A stretch of 64,000 nucleotides of DNA. It comes from an uncultured Flavobacteriaceae bacterium. Its GTDB lineage: Bacteria; Bacteroidota; Bacteroidia; Flavobacteriales; Flavobacteriaceae. Positions 1 to 9,800 of this stretch are shown in pieces. The notes under the pieces were generated by a model. The model made no database searches. It was not told the origin of the DNA and was given only the letters and a program-made list of their open reading frames with translations. Where the stretch lies: positions 1 to 64,000 of the forward strand of contig CANLUH010000002.1 in assembly GCA_947494205.1 (NCBI GenBank). Direction: 5' to 3'. Positions within the stretch are counted from its first letter, which is position 1. Every line of letters begins with the position of its first letter. The position numbers and the translations under genes are program-made.

Positions 1-228
1 AAAATTATTCATCTTGTATTCGCACTAATTAAAAATCAAACTTTTTATAAAAATCGTTTGGTCACGTCATAGAAATCGAAATGACGTTATATATCTAATA
101 GTATGCAGGAATGATAAAAAAGAAAGCTTGGGCAAGTCTAGATATTAATTGCGTGTAAAATATATTCTGTAGTTTTTAAAATTTAAAGTCAAGATGAGTT
201 AAATACTAGAAATTATGAAAACAACTTT
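1..228. other. Intergenic, no gene seen
   Basis: No supported reading frame. A short inverted repeat (ACGTCAT / ATGACGT, about 65-88, with a 10-nt loop) is the only structure noticed. The region lies downstream of the minus-strand AraC-type gene. Confidence 0.5.
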
Positions 229-1404
229 TTAATTACCAGATAATGTATTTAAATACTGAGTAGGTGAGTGACTAGTTAATTTTTTAAATACCCTATTAAA
301 TGTTGCTTTGCTATTAAAGCCACATTCATGTGCAATACCTAGTAACGATAATTGTGCTTGCTTACCTTCCTGTAGTTTTGTTTTAAAGGTTTCTACGCGA
401 TATTCGTTTACAAAATCATTAAAGTTTTTATTGAATCCTGAATTAATAATTTCCGATAGTTGCGCACGTGTTACATGGGCTTGTTTTGCTAAATCCGATA
501 AATTTAAATCTGGGTTTAAATAGGGTTTGTCGGTTTCCATTAGAGTTTTAATCGCTTCTATTTGTGTTTCAGAAACACTTTTATTACTAGTACTTATTGT
601 TGGTTCAGGGATACCAATAGTATTAGGTGTAAAGCTAAAATCTAGTTTATTTAGTTTAGTTGTGTCTGTGAAATAGCCTTTTACGCCAACATATAGTGTA
701 ATTAAAGCAGTAAATAGGTTTAACCACCAGCGGTCCATATAATTCAAGTCTGTAACTAATGAACCTACAATATCTTGTATGGTGCCATATAAAAAACTAA
801 GACTGAATAGTATTAGAAACGATAAAATCCAGTTTAATTCTAACTTAAAGGTGTTAGAAAAATACTGAATGATTTTTTTACGGTAATTATAAAATAACTG
901 AAAAGTAAAGGCTAAATAAAGCAACATAAACGGTGCCGAAATAAAACTCATAAATGGTAATACTACTGCTTCATCTACTGTAATTTTTAAAACGCCATTT
1001 TGTGTTTCGGTAAACCCTGGCTGTAAAGCATCATAAGTAAAAATGCTTAAGCGGTAGACTATAAAAGTGAAAGCTAAAGCAAAATGCCACCAATATACTT
1101 TCTTAAATTTAAAATTGGAAGTAGTTATCGATTTTAAATAGAGATAAATTAAAGGTGCTAAACCAATACCTATATTTATTAAAAAGTAATTGATTTTTGT
1201 TGTTCTAAACGTATCGTACCAACCCATAAAACCAAAGGTGTAACAGGTTTGACTATAACAGGTTAGCAGTAAAATTAACGCTAAAAACAAGTCTGAAAGC
1301 TGTCGTTTTTTATAATATCTCAAAAATAGAAGTATTACAAAGACTAGACCTTGAAGGACTAAAATAAGTAGAGGTAAACTATATCTATTAAAATCTGGAA
1401 ACAA
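229..1404 (-). CDS. AraC-family regulator with N-terminal multi-pass membrane domain
   Basis: A 391-residue protein. Roughly residues 7-250 form about seven hydrophobic membrane segments. Residues about 285-387 form an AraC/XylS double helix-turn-helix, recognisable from LSDLAKQAHVTRAQLSEIIN and the second helix region GIAHECGFNSKATFNRVFKK. This architecture is common in flavobacteria and is thought to sense a signal at the membrane and bind DNA from the cytoplasmic side; the target is unknown. The reading frame opens with TTG at 1404. There is no ATG between that codon and the upstream in-frame stop, and the next Met is about 60 residues in. The TTG lies in one arm of a 10-bp inverted repeat (1403-1435), so initiation could be affected by a hairpin. 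Confidence 0.85.
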   Translation of the reverse strand: MFPDFNRYSLPLLILVLQGLVFVILLFLRYYKKRQLSDLFLALILLLTCYSQTCYTFGFMGWYDTFRTTKINYFLINIGIGLAPLIYLYLKSITTSNFKFKKVYWWHFALAFTFIVYRLSIFTYDALQPGFTETQNGVLKITVDEAVVLPFMSFISAPFMLLYLAFTFQLFYNYRKKIIQYFSNTFKLELNWILSFLILFSLSFLYGTIQDIVGSLVTDLNYMDRWWLNLFTALITLYVGVKGYFTDTTKLNKLDFSFTPNTIGIPEPTISTSNKSVSETQIEAIKTLMETDKPYLNPDLNLSDLAKQAHVTRAQLSEIINSGFNKNFNDFVNEYRVETFKTKLQEGKQAQLSLLGIAHECGFNSKATFNRVFKKLTSHSPTQYLNTLSGN

Positions 1405-1435
1405 CTTAGTACTCTTTTTGTAAAGGTACTAAGTT
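1403..1435. promoter_or_regulatory. 10-bp perfect inverted repeat over the AraC-type start codon
   Basis: AACTTAGTAC at 1403-1412 pairs with GTACTAAGTT at 1426-1435 across a 13-nt loop. It lies between the end of the E1 gene (1443) and the regulator start (TTG, 1402-1404). There is no T-run after it in the E1 direction. It may be a weak terminator for E1 transcripts or an attenuating hairpin that hides the start codon. Confidence 0.5.
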
Positions 1436-1442
1436 ATTTGTT

Positions 1443-3854
1443 TTATCTTAATTTTGGAAAATTATTTGGATTTGCTTCATGCATCACCTCATAAACAGCT
1501 TCAAAAATGTCTTCGGCAGATGGTTTAGAGAAATAATCTCCGTCTGTTCCATAAGCTGGTCTGTGTGCTTTTGCTGTTAAGGTTACTGGCTGACTATCTA
1601 AATGCTTGTATGCGTTTTGGTTATTTAATACTTCATTTAATAAATAAGACGACGCTCCTCCTGGTACATCTTCATCAATAATCATTAAACGATTGGTTTT
1701 TGCGACACTTTTTACAACATCATGATTTAAATCGAATGGTAGTAAAGATTGTGCATCTATAACTTCAGCATTAACACCTACTTCTACTAATTCTTTTGCT
1801 ACTTGTTCTACAATTCGTAATGTAGAGCCGTAAGATAATAGTGTAATGTCTGTTCCTTCTTTTACTGTTTCTACAACGCCTATTGGTGTTTTAAAACTTC
1901 CAAAGTTAGTTGGTTTTGCTTCTTTTAAACGGTAACCGTTTAAACATTCTACTATTAAAGCAGGTTCATCACTTTCTAATAACGTATTATAAAAACCAGC
2001 AGCTTTAGTCATATTTCTAGGTACTAATACATGAATGCCTCGTACTAGATTTAAAATACCACCCATTTGTGATCCTGAGTGCCAAATACCTTCTAATCTG
2101 TGTCCTCGTGTACGGATAATTAATGGTGCTTTCTGGCGTCCTTTTGTTCTGTAGTGTAATGTTGCTAAATCGTCACTTATAATTTGTAAAGCATATAGAA
2201 TATAATCTAAATACTGTATTTCGGCAATTGGGCGTAAACCACGCATGGCCATACCAATACCTTGTCCTAAAATAGTAGCTTCACGAATACCTGCATCTGC
2301 AACACGTAATTCGCCATATTTTTCTTGTAATCCTTCTAATCCTTGATTTACATCTCCAATGGCTCCTGCATCTTCACCAAAAATTAAAGATTCTGGGTAT
2401 TTGTTAAAAATTGCATCAAAGTTATCTCTAATAACGACACGACCATCTACTTGTTCTGCATTTGCATCGTAAGTAGGTTTTACTTCTTTTATATTAATGG
2501 CAGCTGTAGCAGTTTCATTGTGTAAGTGAGAACTGTATTTTGGTTGTACTTCTTCGAAGAAATTATTTAACCATTGTAATACTTGTTCTTTTGCTGAAGA
2601 ACTTTCGCTTATAACATAGCGTAATGCTTTACGAGTTGCTGTTGCTACATCTTTACGGTTAGGTTCGCCAATAGCTAAAAGATCATTGTTTATTTTTTCT
2701 ATAAACACTTTATTCGCGCTAGATGCTGCTAACTGAGCTATTAGGTTAGAAGCTGTTTTAACGTCTTCTAATATTGGATTTAAGTAATTGCTCCACGCAG
2801 CTTTTTTACCGTCGCGTACTGCTTTTTTTATTGTTTTCTCAATAGCGATTAATTCCTCATCGGTAGAAATACCAGTAGCAATCATCCATTCTCTCATTTT
2901 TACGTTACAATCATGTTTAACTTCCCAAGCTAAACGGTCTTTATCTTTATAACGTTCATGTGATCCAGAAGTAGAGTGCCCTTGTGGTTGTGTTAATTCG
3001 TTAACATGAATTAATACAGGAACGTGTTCTTCTCTAGCTATTTTTGAGGCTTCTTCGTAAGTTTCTACTAGAGAAACATAATCCCAACCTTTTACACGTA
3101 ATATTTCGTAGCCTTTACTATCTTTTTCTCTTTGGAATCCTTTAAGAATTTCCGAAATGTTTTCTTTAGTCGTTTGGTGTCTTGCGTGAACAGAGATTCC
3201 GTATTCATCATCCCATACACTTATTACCATTGGTACTTGTAATACACCTGCAGCGTTTATAGTTTCAAAAAACAACCCTTCACTTGTACTAGCGTTTCCA
3301 ATAGTTCCCCATGCGACTTCATTTCCTTTTTCTGAAAACTTAGTAGTATCAATTCCGTCTACGTTTCTATATATTTTTGAGGCTTGTGCTAAACCTAATA
3401 ATCTTGGCATTTGTCCTGCAGTAGGAGAGATGTCTGCACTAGAATTTTTCTGTTTTGTTAAATCGTTCCATTGCCCGTTTTCGTCTAAACTGTGCGTGCC
3501 GAAGTGACCACCCATTTGGCGACCTGCAGACATTGGTTCTTGTTTTAAATCTGTATTAGCATATAACCCTGCGAAGAATTGCTCTATAGTTAATTGTCCA
3601 ATAGACATCATAAAGGTTTGATCGCGGTAATAACCTGATCTAAAATCACCATTTTTAAAGGCTTTTGCTAAAGCTAATTGCGGGACTTCTTTTCCGTCTC
3701 CGAAAATTCCAAATTTAGCTTTTCCGGTTAATACTTCACGTCGTCCTAATAAACTACACTCCCGACTGGTCACTGCGATTTTATAATCTTCTAAAACTTG
3801 CGCTTTAAAGTTATCGAATGAAATCTCTTTGTTTACGTCGGATTTTGTTTGCAT
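1443..3854 (-). CDS. 2-oxoacid dehydrogenase E1, alpha and beta subunits fused
   Basis: An 803-residue thiamine-diphosphate enzyme of the branched-chain/pyruvate dehydrogenase E1 class. It decarboxylates a 2-oxoacid and transfers the acyl group to the lipoyl E2 subunit in the cytoplasm. Residues about 20-370 match E1 alpha, with the cofactor region WGTIGNASTSEGLFFETINA. Residues about 470-800 match E1 beta, with IFGEDAGAIGDVNQG, RVADAGIREATILGQGIGMA and a transketolase C-terminal domain near 680-800. Single-chain alpha-beta fusions are usual in Bacteroidota. Substrate preference (branched-chain versus pyruvate) cannot be read from sequence. No E2 or E3 gene lies nearby. A good TAnnTTTG promoter stands just upstream. 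Confidence 0.9.
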   Translation of the reverse strand: MQTKSDVNKEISFDNFKAQVLEDYKIAVTSRECSLLGRREVLTGKAKFGIFGDGKEVPQLALAKAFKNGDFRSGYYRDQTFMMSIGQLTIEQFFAGLYANTDLKQEPMSAGRQMGGHFGTHSLDENGQWNDLTKQKNSSADISPTAGQMPRLLGLAQASKIYRNVDGIDTTKFSEKGNEVAWGTIGNASTSEGLFFETINAAGVLQVPMVISVWDDEYGISVHARHQTTKENISEILKGFQREKDSKGYEILRVKGWDYVSLVETYEEASKIAREEHVPVLIHVNELTQPQGHSTSGSHERYKDKDRLAWEVKHDCNVKMREWMIATGISTDEELIAIEKTIKKAVRDGKKAAWSNYLNPILEDVKTASNLIAQLAASSANKVFIEKINNDLLAIGEPNRKDVATATRKALRYVISESSSAKEQVLQWLNNFFEEVQPKYSSHLHNETATAAINIKEVKPTYDANAEQVDGRVVIRDNFDAIFNKYPESLIFGEDAGAIGDVNQGLEGLQEKYGELRVADAGIREATILGQGIGMAMRGLRPIAEIQYLDYILYALQIISDDLATLHYRTKGRQKAPLIIRTRGHRLEGIWHSGSQMGGILNLVRGIHVLVPRNMTKAAGFYNTLLESDEPALIVECLNGYRLKEAKPTNFGSFKTPIGVVETVKEGTDITLLSYGSTLRIVEQVAKELVEVGVNAEVIDAQSLLPFDLNHDVVKSVAKTNRLMIIDEDVPGGASSYLLNEVLNNQNAYKHLDSQPVTLTAKAHRPAYGTDGDYFSKPSAEDIFEAVYEVMHEANPNNFPKLR

Positions 3855-3874
3855 AGCTCAGATTTTAAGTTTTG

Positions 3875-3905
3875 CAAATTTACGAAAAATTTAAGTTTCT
3901 CGCAA
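3875..3905 (-). promoter_or_regulatory. Predicted flavobacterial promoter of the E1 gene
   Basis: On the minus strand TTG (3905-3903) is followed after 20 nt by TAAATTTG (3882-3875). This matches the Bacteroidota sigma-A pattern TTG-N19 to N21-TAnnTTTG, and leaves a 5' leader of roughly 15 nt before the ATG at 3854. Confidence 0.55.
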
Positions 3906-4095
3906 TAGCTAAATGTTTCAAAATAATATTGAATTATTAGTTTTAAAGGTGTTTTGTTATGTAATGTTTAAAATTTATGAGTTTTTTAACTTTTCGTTGA
4001 AAATAATTCAAAGTTTTGAAGCTTTTGTAAATAGCTGGTTTTTAGACGCAGGGTCGTTTAGAAAAATATTTTTCAGTTTCCTAAAGATTAGAGTT

Positions 4096-4974
4096 TTATG
4101 GTTTTCTATTTATGCTATTTGAAATTGATTTTATTTCAACAGGTTCAATTTTAAATCCTTTACGCTTTAATTGTTGTAAAAGTCCACAATTCCATTTTAA
4201 ATGAGAATAGCCTACAGTAATAAATGCATTATTATTTCTTAATAGCTCTGGAATAGCTTCCATCCACAAGTTATTCCTTTCAAAAATAAAATAATTCTTC
4301 TCACATTCCTTTTCAAACTCATAGTTTAAGTTCATGTTTCTGTATCTAGTGGCAAAATCACAGTCTTGATTATCATATTTATCAGTACGTATTTTTTGAA
4401 CCCAAGTTTTAATAAGCTTACGCTCTTTTTTCCAATTAGGATTTCCGCTTCCTTTTTTAATTACATTAAGTTGATTGGTTTCTAGCCCTTTAATGGGAAT
4501 ATTGTTTTTTTCGGCTAGATGGGCAATATAGACGTCGAAACTATTAAACGTATCAGTAGGTATACTGGTTTTACATACTGTTCTTTGGTAATCTTGTCGT
4601 AATTTCCAGCTTATTTCTATTGGTTTTAGTTTGTATAAATCTACTTTCCAATCTTTTGTAATTTCTTTAAGTTGTTTTAGGCTTTTACGTTTAATGTGTT
4701 TTTCTATTTCATTTGAAAGGGGTCTTTGGGCTATAATTTTACGATTATCTTCCGCTTTGTCTGTAGATTCAAAGACTGCAATATCTGAGTTTAGTAGAGA
4801 TGATTTTATTTCAGGAAACGAATCGACAAATGAGCTTCCAAATTGATGGAATGTTCCAACGATATGTGAAGTCTTATTATTTATAGTGTCTGTTACTTTC
4901 CATAAAATTGTATTTTGACTTATCGCCACTTGAGAAATTATTAAAAGAATAAAAATAGCTGCTGTTTTTTTCAT
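4096..4974 (-). CDS. Secreted TraB/GumN family protein
   Basis: A 292-residue protein with a signal peptide (residues 1-19, ending SQVAISQ). The TraB/GumN fold is indicated by the two characteristic glycine-histidine motifs: GTFH near residue 41 and GYSHLKWNCGLLQQLKRKGF near the C terminus. A central Glu/Gln motif is present in LETNQLNV. Family members are proposed metal-dependent proteases related to Tiki, but activity is not established for most bacterial versions. The protein is probably periplasmic or surface-exposed. It is separated from the E1 gene by about 240 bp without features, so it is probably its own transcription unit. Confidence 0.8.
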   Translation of the reverse strand: MKKTAAIFILLIISQVAISQNTILWKVTDTINNKTSHIVGTFHQFGSSFVDSFPEIKSSLLNSDIAVFESTDKAEDNRKIIAQRPLSNEIEKHIKRKSLKQLKEITKDWKVDLYKLKPIEISWKLRQDYQRTVCKTSIPTDTFNSFDVYIAHLAEKNNIPIKGLETNQLNVIKKGSGNPNWKKERKLIKTWVQKIRTDKYDNQDCDFATRYRNMNLNYEFEKECEKNYFIFERNNLWMEAIPELLRNNNAFITVGYSHLKWNCGLLQQLKRKGFKIEPVEIKSISNSINRKP

Positions 4975-5400
4975 TTGTTGGTTTTATTTTGAATTTATCG
5001 GTTTTTGGTAAAACACAAAAACCCTGCCACTATTAGGTTTTTCTTTTATCTAAAACCTTGTTTTGATTTAGGCAATTACTCCATAATAAAACAGATACTT
5101 AATTAGACTTTTTCAGCATAACTTCAAAATATATTTTTATCGCCTAAATGTGTAGCCTATATACTTAAATAGATAATCTATCGCATTTTAATTCTTTAAG
5201 TTCAAATAAGAAGTAGGTTTATTGGCTCTCTTTAACTGAAGCTTTCACATTATTTTAATTAATGGTTTTTAACTTAAAAATGAAGGTTTGATAAAAAAAT
5301 AAAATTCTATGGGTAACATTTATAGAGTTTATGTAACAGAGGTGTACAAAACAAAAAATATAAAAATAAAACACCAATAAAATTATAAAGCCAGATTATC
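4975..5400. other. Divergent intergenic region upstream of the RHS operon
   Basis: AT-rich 426-bp gap between the divergent TraB/GumN gene and the RHS operon. It must hold the promoter of the operon, but I find no convincing TAnnTTTG element. A short imperfect hairpin (AAACC / GGTTT, about 5018-5041) is the only structure seen. Confidence 0.4.
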
Positions 5401-6786
5401 ATGAAAAAACAAATAGTAACAACAATTTTTGCCACCATTGTAGTGCTTTTTAGTCACGGACAGACAGTAAATGTAGGTGATAACTCAGGAACCGCTACAA
5501 CTAATAATAGTTTTTTTGGGGCCTATTCAGGACAAAGTAGTATAGGAAATTATAATAGTTTTTTTGGTTATTCATCTGGTAAAGACAATCAAGGAACAGG
5601 AAATTCTTTTTATGGATATTCTTCGGGAAGTAATAACCAAGGTGATTACAATGCATTTTATGGTTATGCATCAGGTAGAGATAATACTACAGCAACAAAT
5701 AATGCTTTTTTCGGGACATCGTCTGGAATAAAAACTACAACAGGAAGCTACAATACTTTTGTTGGACATTCTAGCGGATATAATAACACTTCTGGTGAAA
5801 GTAATGTGTTTTTAGGAATGTATTCGGGACTTAATAATACAATAGGTACTAAAAATACCTATATAGGTAGAAGTGCTGGTTACACAAATATTGATGGAGA
5901 AAATAATGCTTATGTAGGCTATGGTACAGGATTGTATTCGATAGGGTCAAATAATGTTTTTCAAGGAACATACGCAGGGTTAGGTTATAATAATAATCAT
6001 TATAGTAATCTTGGAACAACAAGACCAATAACAAACAATAACACTCTTATAGGATATGCTGCAGGTAGATTAAATGAAGGTAATGGTAATGTAAGTTTAG
6101 GGTATGCAGCTGGAGAAAAAACAAAAGGAGATTATAACTTAAACTTAGGTTATGCTGCTGCATATAATAACCAATCAGGAAATAGAAATGTCTTTTTAGG
6201 GTTTTATAGTGGATATGATAACTCAGGATCAAATAATATTTTTATAGGAAACGAATCTGGACGAAATGAAACAGGAAGCAATAAATTATATATAGAAAGT
6301 TCTAATTCATCGACACCTCTTATTTATGGAGATTTCTCATCAGATATCGTTAACATTAATGGAAAGTTGGGTATAGGAACTGCTTCACCAGACGAAAAAC
6401 TTACCGTTAAAGGAAAAATTCATGCACAAGAGGTACGAGTAGATATAAATGGACCTATAGCACCAGATTATGTTTTTGAAAAATACTTTAAGGGAGAATC
6501 GAAATTGAACCCTAATTATAATATGCCTACACTAGAAGAAGTTGAGGCGTACACTAAAGCCAACAATCATTTACCAGAAATACCGTCTGCACAAGAAATG
6601 TCTAATAATGGTATTAAGTTAAAAGAAATGAATTTAAAACTACTTCAGAAAATTGAAGAGTTAACATTATACACTATAGAGCAGCAAAAAGAGATTAAAC
6701 TTCTAAAGTCTCAAGTAAGTAAAAATAAAGCATTAGAAAAACGTCTAGATAAAATAGAAAAACTATTAAGTACTATAGAAGACTAA
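5401..6786 (+). CDS. YadA-head-like repeat surface protein with C-terminal coiled coil
   Basis: A 461-residue protein with a signal peptide (about residues 1-20, ending FSHGQ). Residues about 30-300 consist of some 15 tandem repeats of 15-22 residues with the pattern N-x-[FY]-x-G-x-x-[SA]-G, for example NSFFGYSSGKDN. This resembles the left-handed beta-roll heads of trimeric autotransporter adhesins. It is followed by a GIGTASPDEKLTVKG segment, seen in many bacterial fibre and surface proteins, and by a charged heptad-like region (about 405-461) likely to trimerise. It stands 41 bp ahead of the RHS A gene in the same direction, so it is probably co-transcribed. A fibre or adhesin role is inference. 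Confidence 0.7.
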   Translation: MKKQIVTTIFATIVVLFSHGQTVNVGDNSGTATTNNSFFGAYSGQSSIGNYNSFFGYSSGKDNQGTGNSFYGYSSGSNNQGDYNAFYGYASGRDNTTATNNAFFGTSSGIKTTTGSYNTFVGHSSGYNNTSGESNVFLGMYSGLNNTIGTKNTYIGRSAGYTNIDGENNAYVGYGTGLYSIGSNNVFQGTYAGLGYNNNHYSNLGTTRPITNNNTLIGYAAGRLNEGNGNVSLGYAAGEKTKGDYNLNLGYAAAYNNQSGNRNVFLGFYSGYDNSGSNNIFIGNESGRNETGSNKLYIESSNSSTPLIYGDFSSDIVNINGKLGIGTASPDEKLTVKGKIHAQEVRVDINGPIAPDYVFEKYFKGESKLNPNYNMPTLEEVEAYTKANNHLPEIPSAQEMSNNGIKLKEMNLKLLQKIEELTLYTIEQQKEIKLLKSQVSKNKALEKRLDKIEKLLSTIED

Positions 6787-6827
6787 TCGCTTAACTCATC
6801 ACATTACATTTTATAAAATTCATTTAT

Positions 6828-9800
6828 ATGAAACATATAAGAACGAGTAAATTTTCAAAAATATTAGCCAGTTATTTAGCATTGCAAATGTTATTAATGA
6901 CTGTGCAACCCATGAATTTATTTGCATTAACGGGCGGTCCATCGCAACCAGAGTTTAATTCTTTTACACCAATTGGAACTAGTGATATGGTTAATTTGTC
7001 CTCTGGGGATTTTAACTATAACATACCTATAATGGATGTAGGGGGGTATCCTTTAAACTTGGCTTACAACTCAGGAATTACCATGGACCAAGAAGCCTCA
7101 TGGGTTGGTTTGGGTTGGAATTTAAACGTAGGGCAAATTAATAGACAAGTTCGTGGTATTCCAGATGATTTTAATGGGGATGAGCTTTTGTATGAAAATA
7201 ATTTAAAACCTAATAAAACTATTGGGGCTACAATAAATTTGCACCCAGCTTTTGCAGGAGCAGATTTTCCCGCAGGTTTGGATTTAACAGGTGGACTAGG
7301 CGTAAAGTATAATAATTATAATGGTTGGTCAGCTTCGTCTACTTTAGGAGTAAGTTATGAGTTGTCTGATAATGTTACTATAGATATGGATATACAAAAT
7401 TCTAGTGATGATGGAGTTTCTGTATCCCCTAGTGTAAGTTTGAATAAAAAACTGTTTGGTAATGATAAGTTTGGTTTGAGTGGAATATCTATAGGTTCGC
7501 AGTTAAATTCTAGGCAAGGTTTAGGACATTTAACAATATCGTCATCGGTTTATGCACCCATTATAAATAAAGTTAATCAAAGGCTTAAAAATTATAAAGG
7601 ACTCAATGGTAAAGTTGGTGGTTTATCTTCTGGATTTAAATCTTTTCCACCTACAACTTACACACCTACTAAACGGAATGCATTGATAAATGAAAATATT
7701 GCTGCAAATGGAGCCTTAGGAGCAGAGTTTTTCTTTTTTGAAGGGCAATTAGAACTTTATGTACATGCTTCGAGACAACGTTTAGCCGAAGAAGAAAAAC
7801 ATAAAACAGAAAGAGCTTTTGGCTTTAATTTTACAGATAATGCAACTAAACATGATATTCTCGATTTTAATAGAGAGAATGACAGAGTAGTTTCTAAAAA
7901 TACTAATGTATTACCCGTAACTAATTATACTTACGATTTATACTCTATTCAAGGGCAAGGGGTGTCAGGTATGTACCAACCATACAGAAGTCAAGTGGGC
8001 TATGTATATGATAAATATGTAAAAGACAAAAGTAAAGATGGTAGTTTAGGAGTAGAGGTCGGAGTAGGTAATTTATTCCATTTAGGAGTAGATCTTAAAT
8101 ATTCTCCATCTAGGTCATCTACAGGAGTTTGGCTAAAAAGAAATGATGCAAGGAAGAATTTTATTCAAAACAATAACAATGGAAAAGATTACGAAAAAGT
8201 ATTTTATAAAACAATAGGAGAACTTAATGTAGATAACGAATACAATCTTTTAGAAGAACAACTAGGAGGAGATGAACCTATTAAAATAGGATTAACAGGA
8301 GATAATTTTAATAAAAAAACGGTAGAAAATAAATATCTTAAAGGGACTGGAGAAGCATTGTCTTCAACCGAAAGCTTTGGAAGTAATAGTTCTCAAGCTC
8401 AAAATAATATTAATAGAGAAAGTCGTTTATTAAGAAATCAAGCGATTCAAAAAATAACAAAAAAAGAAGCTGAAAAATACTATGCTAATTATACAGAAAA
8501 TGCACCGCATATTAATGCTAATGCGAAAGACCATCATAATGTAGCGACTAGAATATTACAACCAGATGGAAGTACGTATGTTTTTGGGCAGCCAGCTTAT
8601 AACACTAAAAAAGTTGAAACAACATTTAATGCCTCAGGAAATAGTAATACAGGAGATGCAACACAAGAGTTAGTCACTTATTCAGGAAACGATAATACAC
8701 CTTACAATACTAAAGGACAAGACCATTATTTTAATAGAGTAACAACACCTGCTTATGCTCACACTTATTTATTATCTGAAGTTTTATCTTCAGACTATGA
8801 AGACTTAACAGGAGATGGCCCAACAGATGATGATTTAGGAGCTTACACTAAAATTCATTACACCCAACCCGAAACATATAACTGGAGAGTTCCTTTTCAA
8901 TCTAATACAGCAACATCTAATAAAGGATTAAATACGCTTCAAAAGGATGATATGGGAAACTATATCTATGGTGAAAAAGAAATTTTATATGTAGATAAAA
9001 TAGAAACAAAAACCCATATTGCTATTTTCGATTTAAATGAAAGGAATGATGGTTATGGTGTAACTGGGGAAAATGGAGGTTTGTCTACTAATTCTAAAAT
9101 GTATCAAATTAATACTATTTCATTATACTCTAAACCGGAATACGAGAAATTAGAACAAAACCCTAATCTAGATATAAAGCCAATAAAAGTAGCTCATTTT
9201 GAATATGATTATTCTCTATGTAAAAATACTCCAAATAATGCTAATGATAATAACTTAGATGCAAACGAACGTAATTTTGAAGGTAATTTGGGAGGTAAAT
9301 TAACACTTAAAAGTGTGTACTTTACTTATAGAGGATCCAATATGGGGAAATATACACCTTATGTTTTTAATTATTCAGATGTTAATCCAGATTACAATAT
9401 AAAAGGGTATAACCTTTGGGGGAATTATAAACCGGCACAAGGAAATGCAAATACTTATAATGCAGAGCCAACTACTGCAGAGTTTCCTTACGTTGATCAA
9501 AGTAATATAGAAGAAGAAAACGATAACGTTACAGCTTGGACTTTAACAGCGGTAAACTTACCATCTGGAGGTAAACTGGATATGTCTTACGAAGCAGATA
9601 GTTATAATTCTGTACAGGATAAAGGGATTATGGAAATGTTTAAAGTAAGAGGCGTTGGTAATAATCCAATAGAAACATCAAGTGGCTTTAATAACCAATT
9701 ATATGGCGCAAATGGAAAGATGCGTTATTTATATGTAGAATTACCTAATGAAGCCTCTGAAACAGCAGCCGAAGACTTTAAAGCAAAATATATAGGGGAT

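Noticed and set aside
3913..4122. Short plus-strand frame of 69 codons between E1 and the TraB/GumN gene
   Set aside because: It is AT-rich intergenic sequence that runs into the TraB/GumN gene on the other strand, with no motif or signal peptide.
5849..6232. Tyr/His-rich frames opposite the repeat surface protein
   Set aside because: They are shadows of the repeated Asn/Gly codons on the plus strand.
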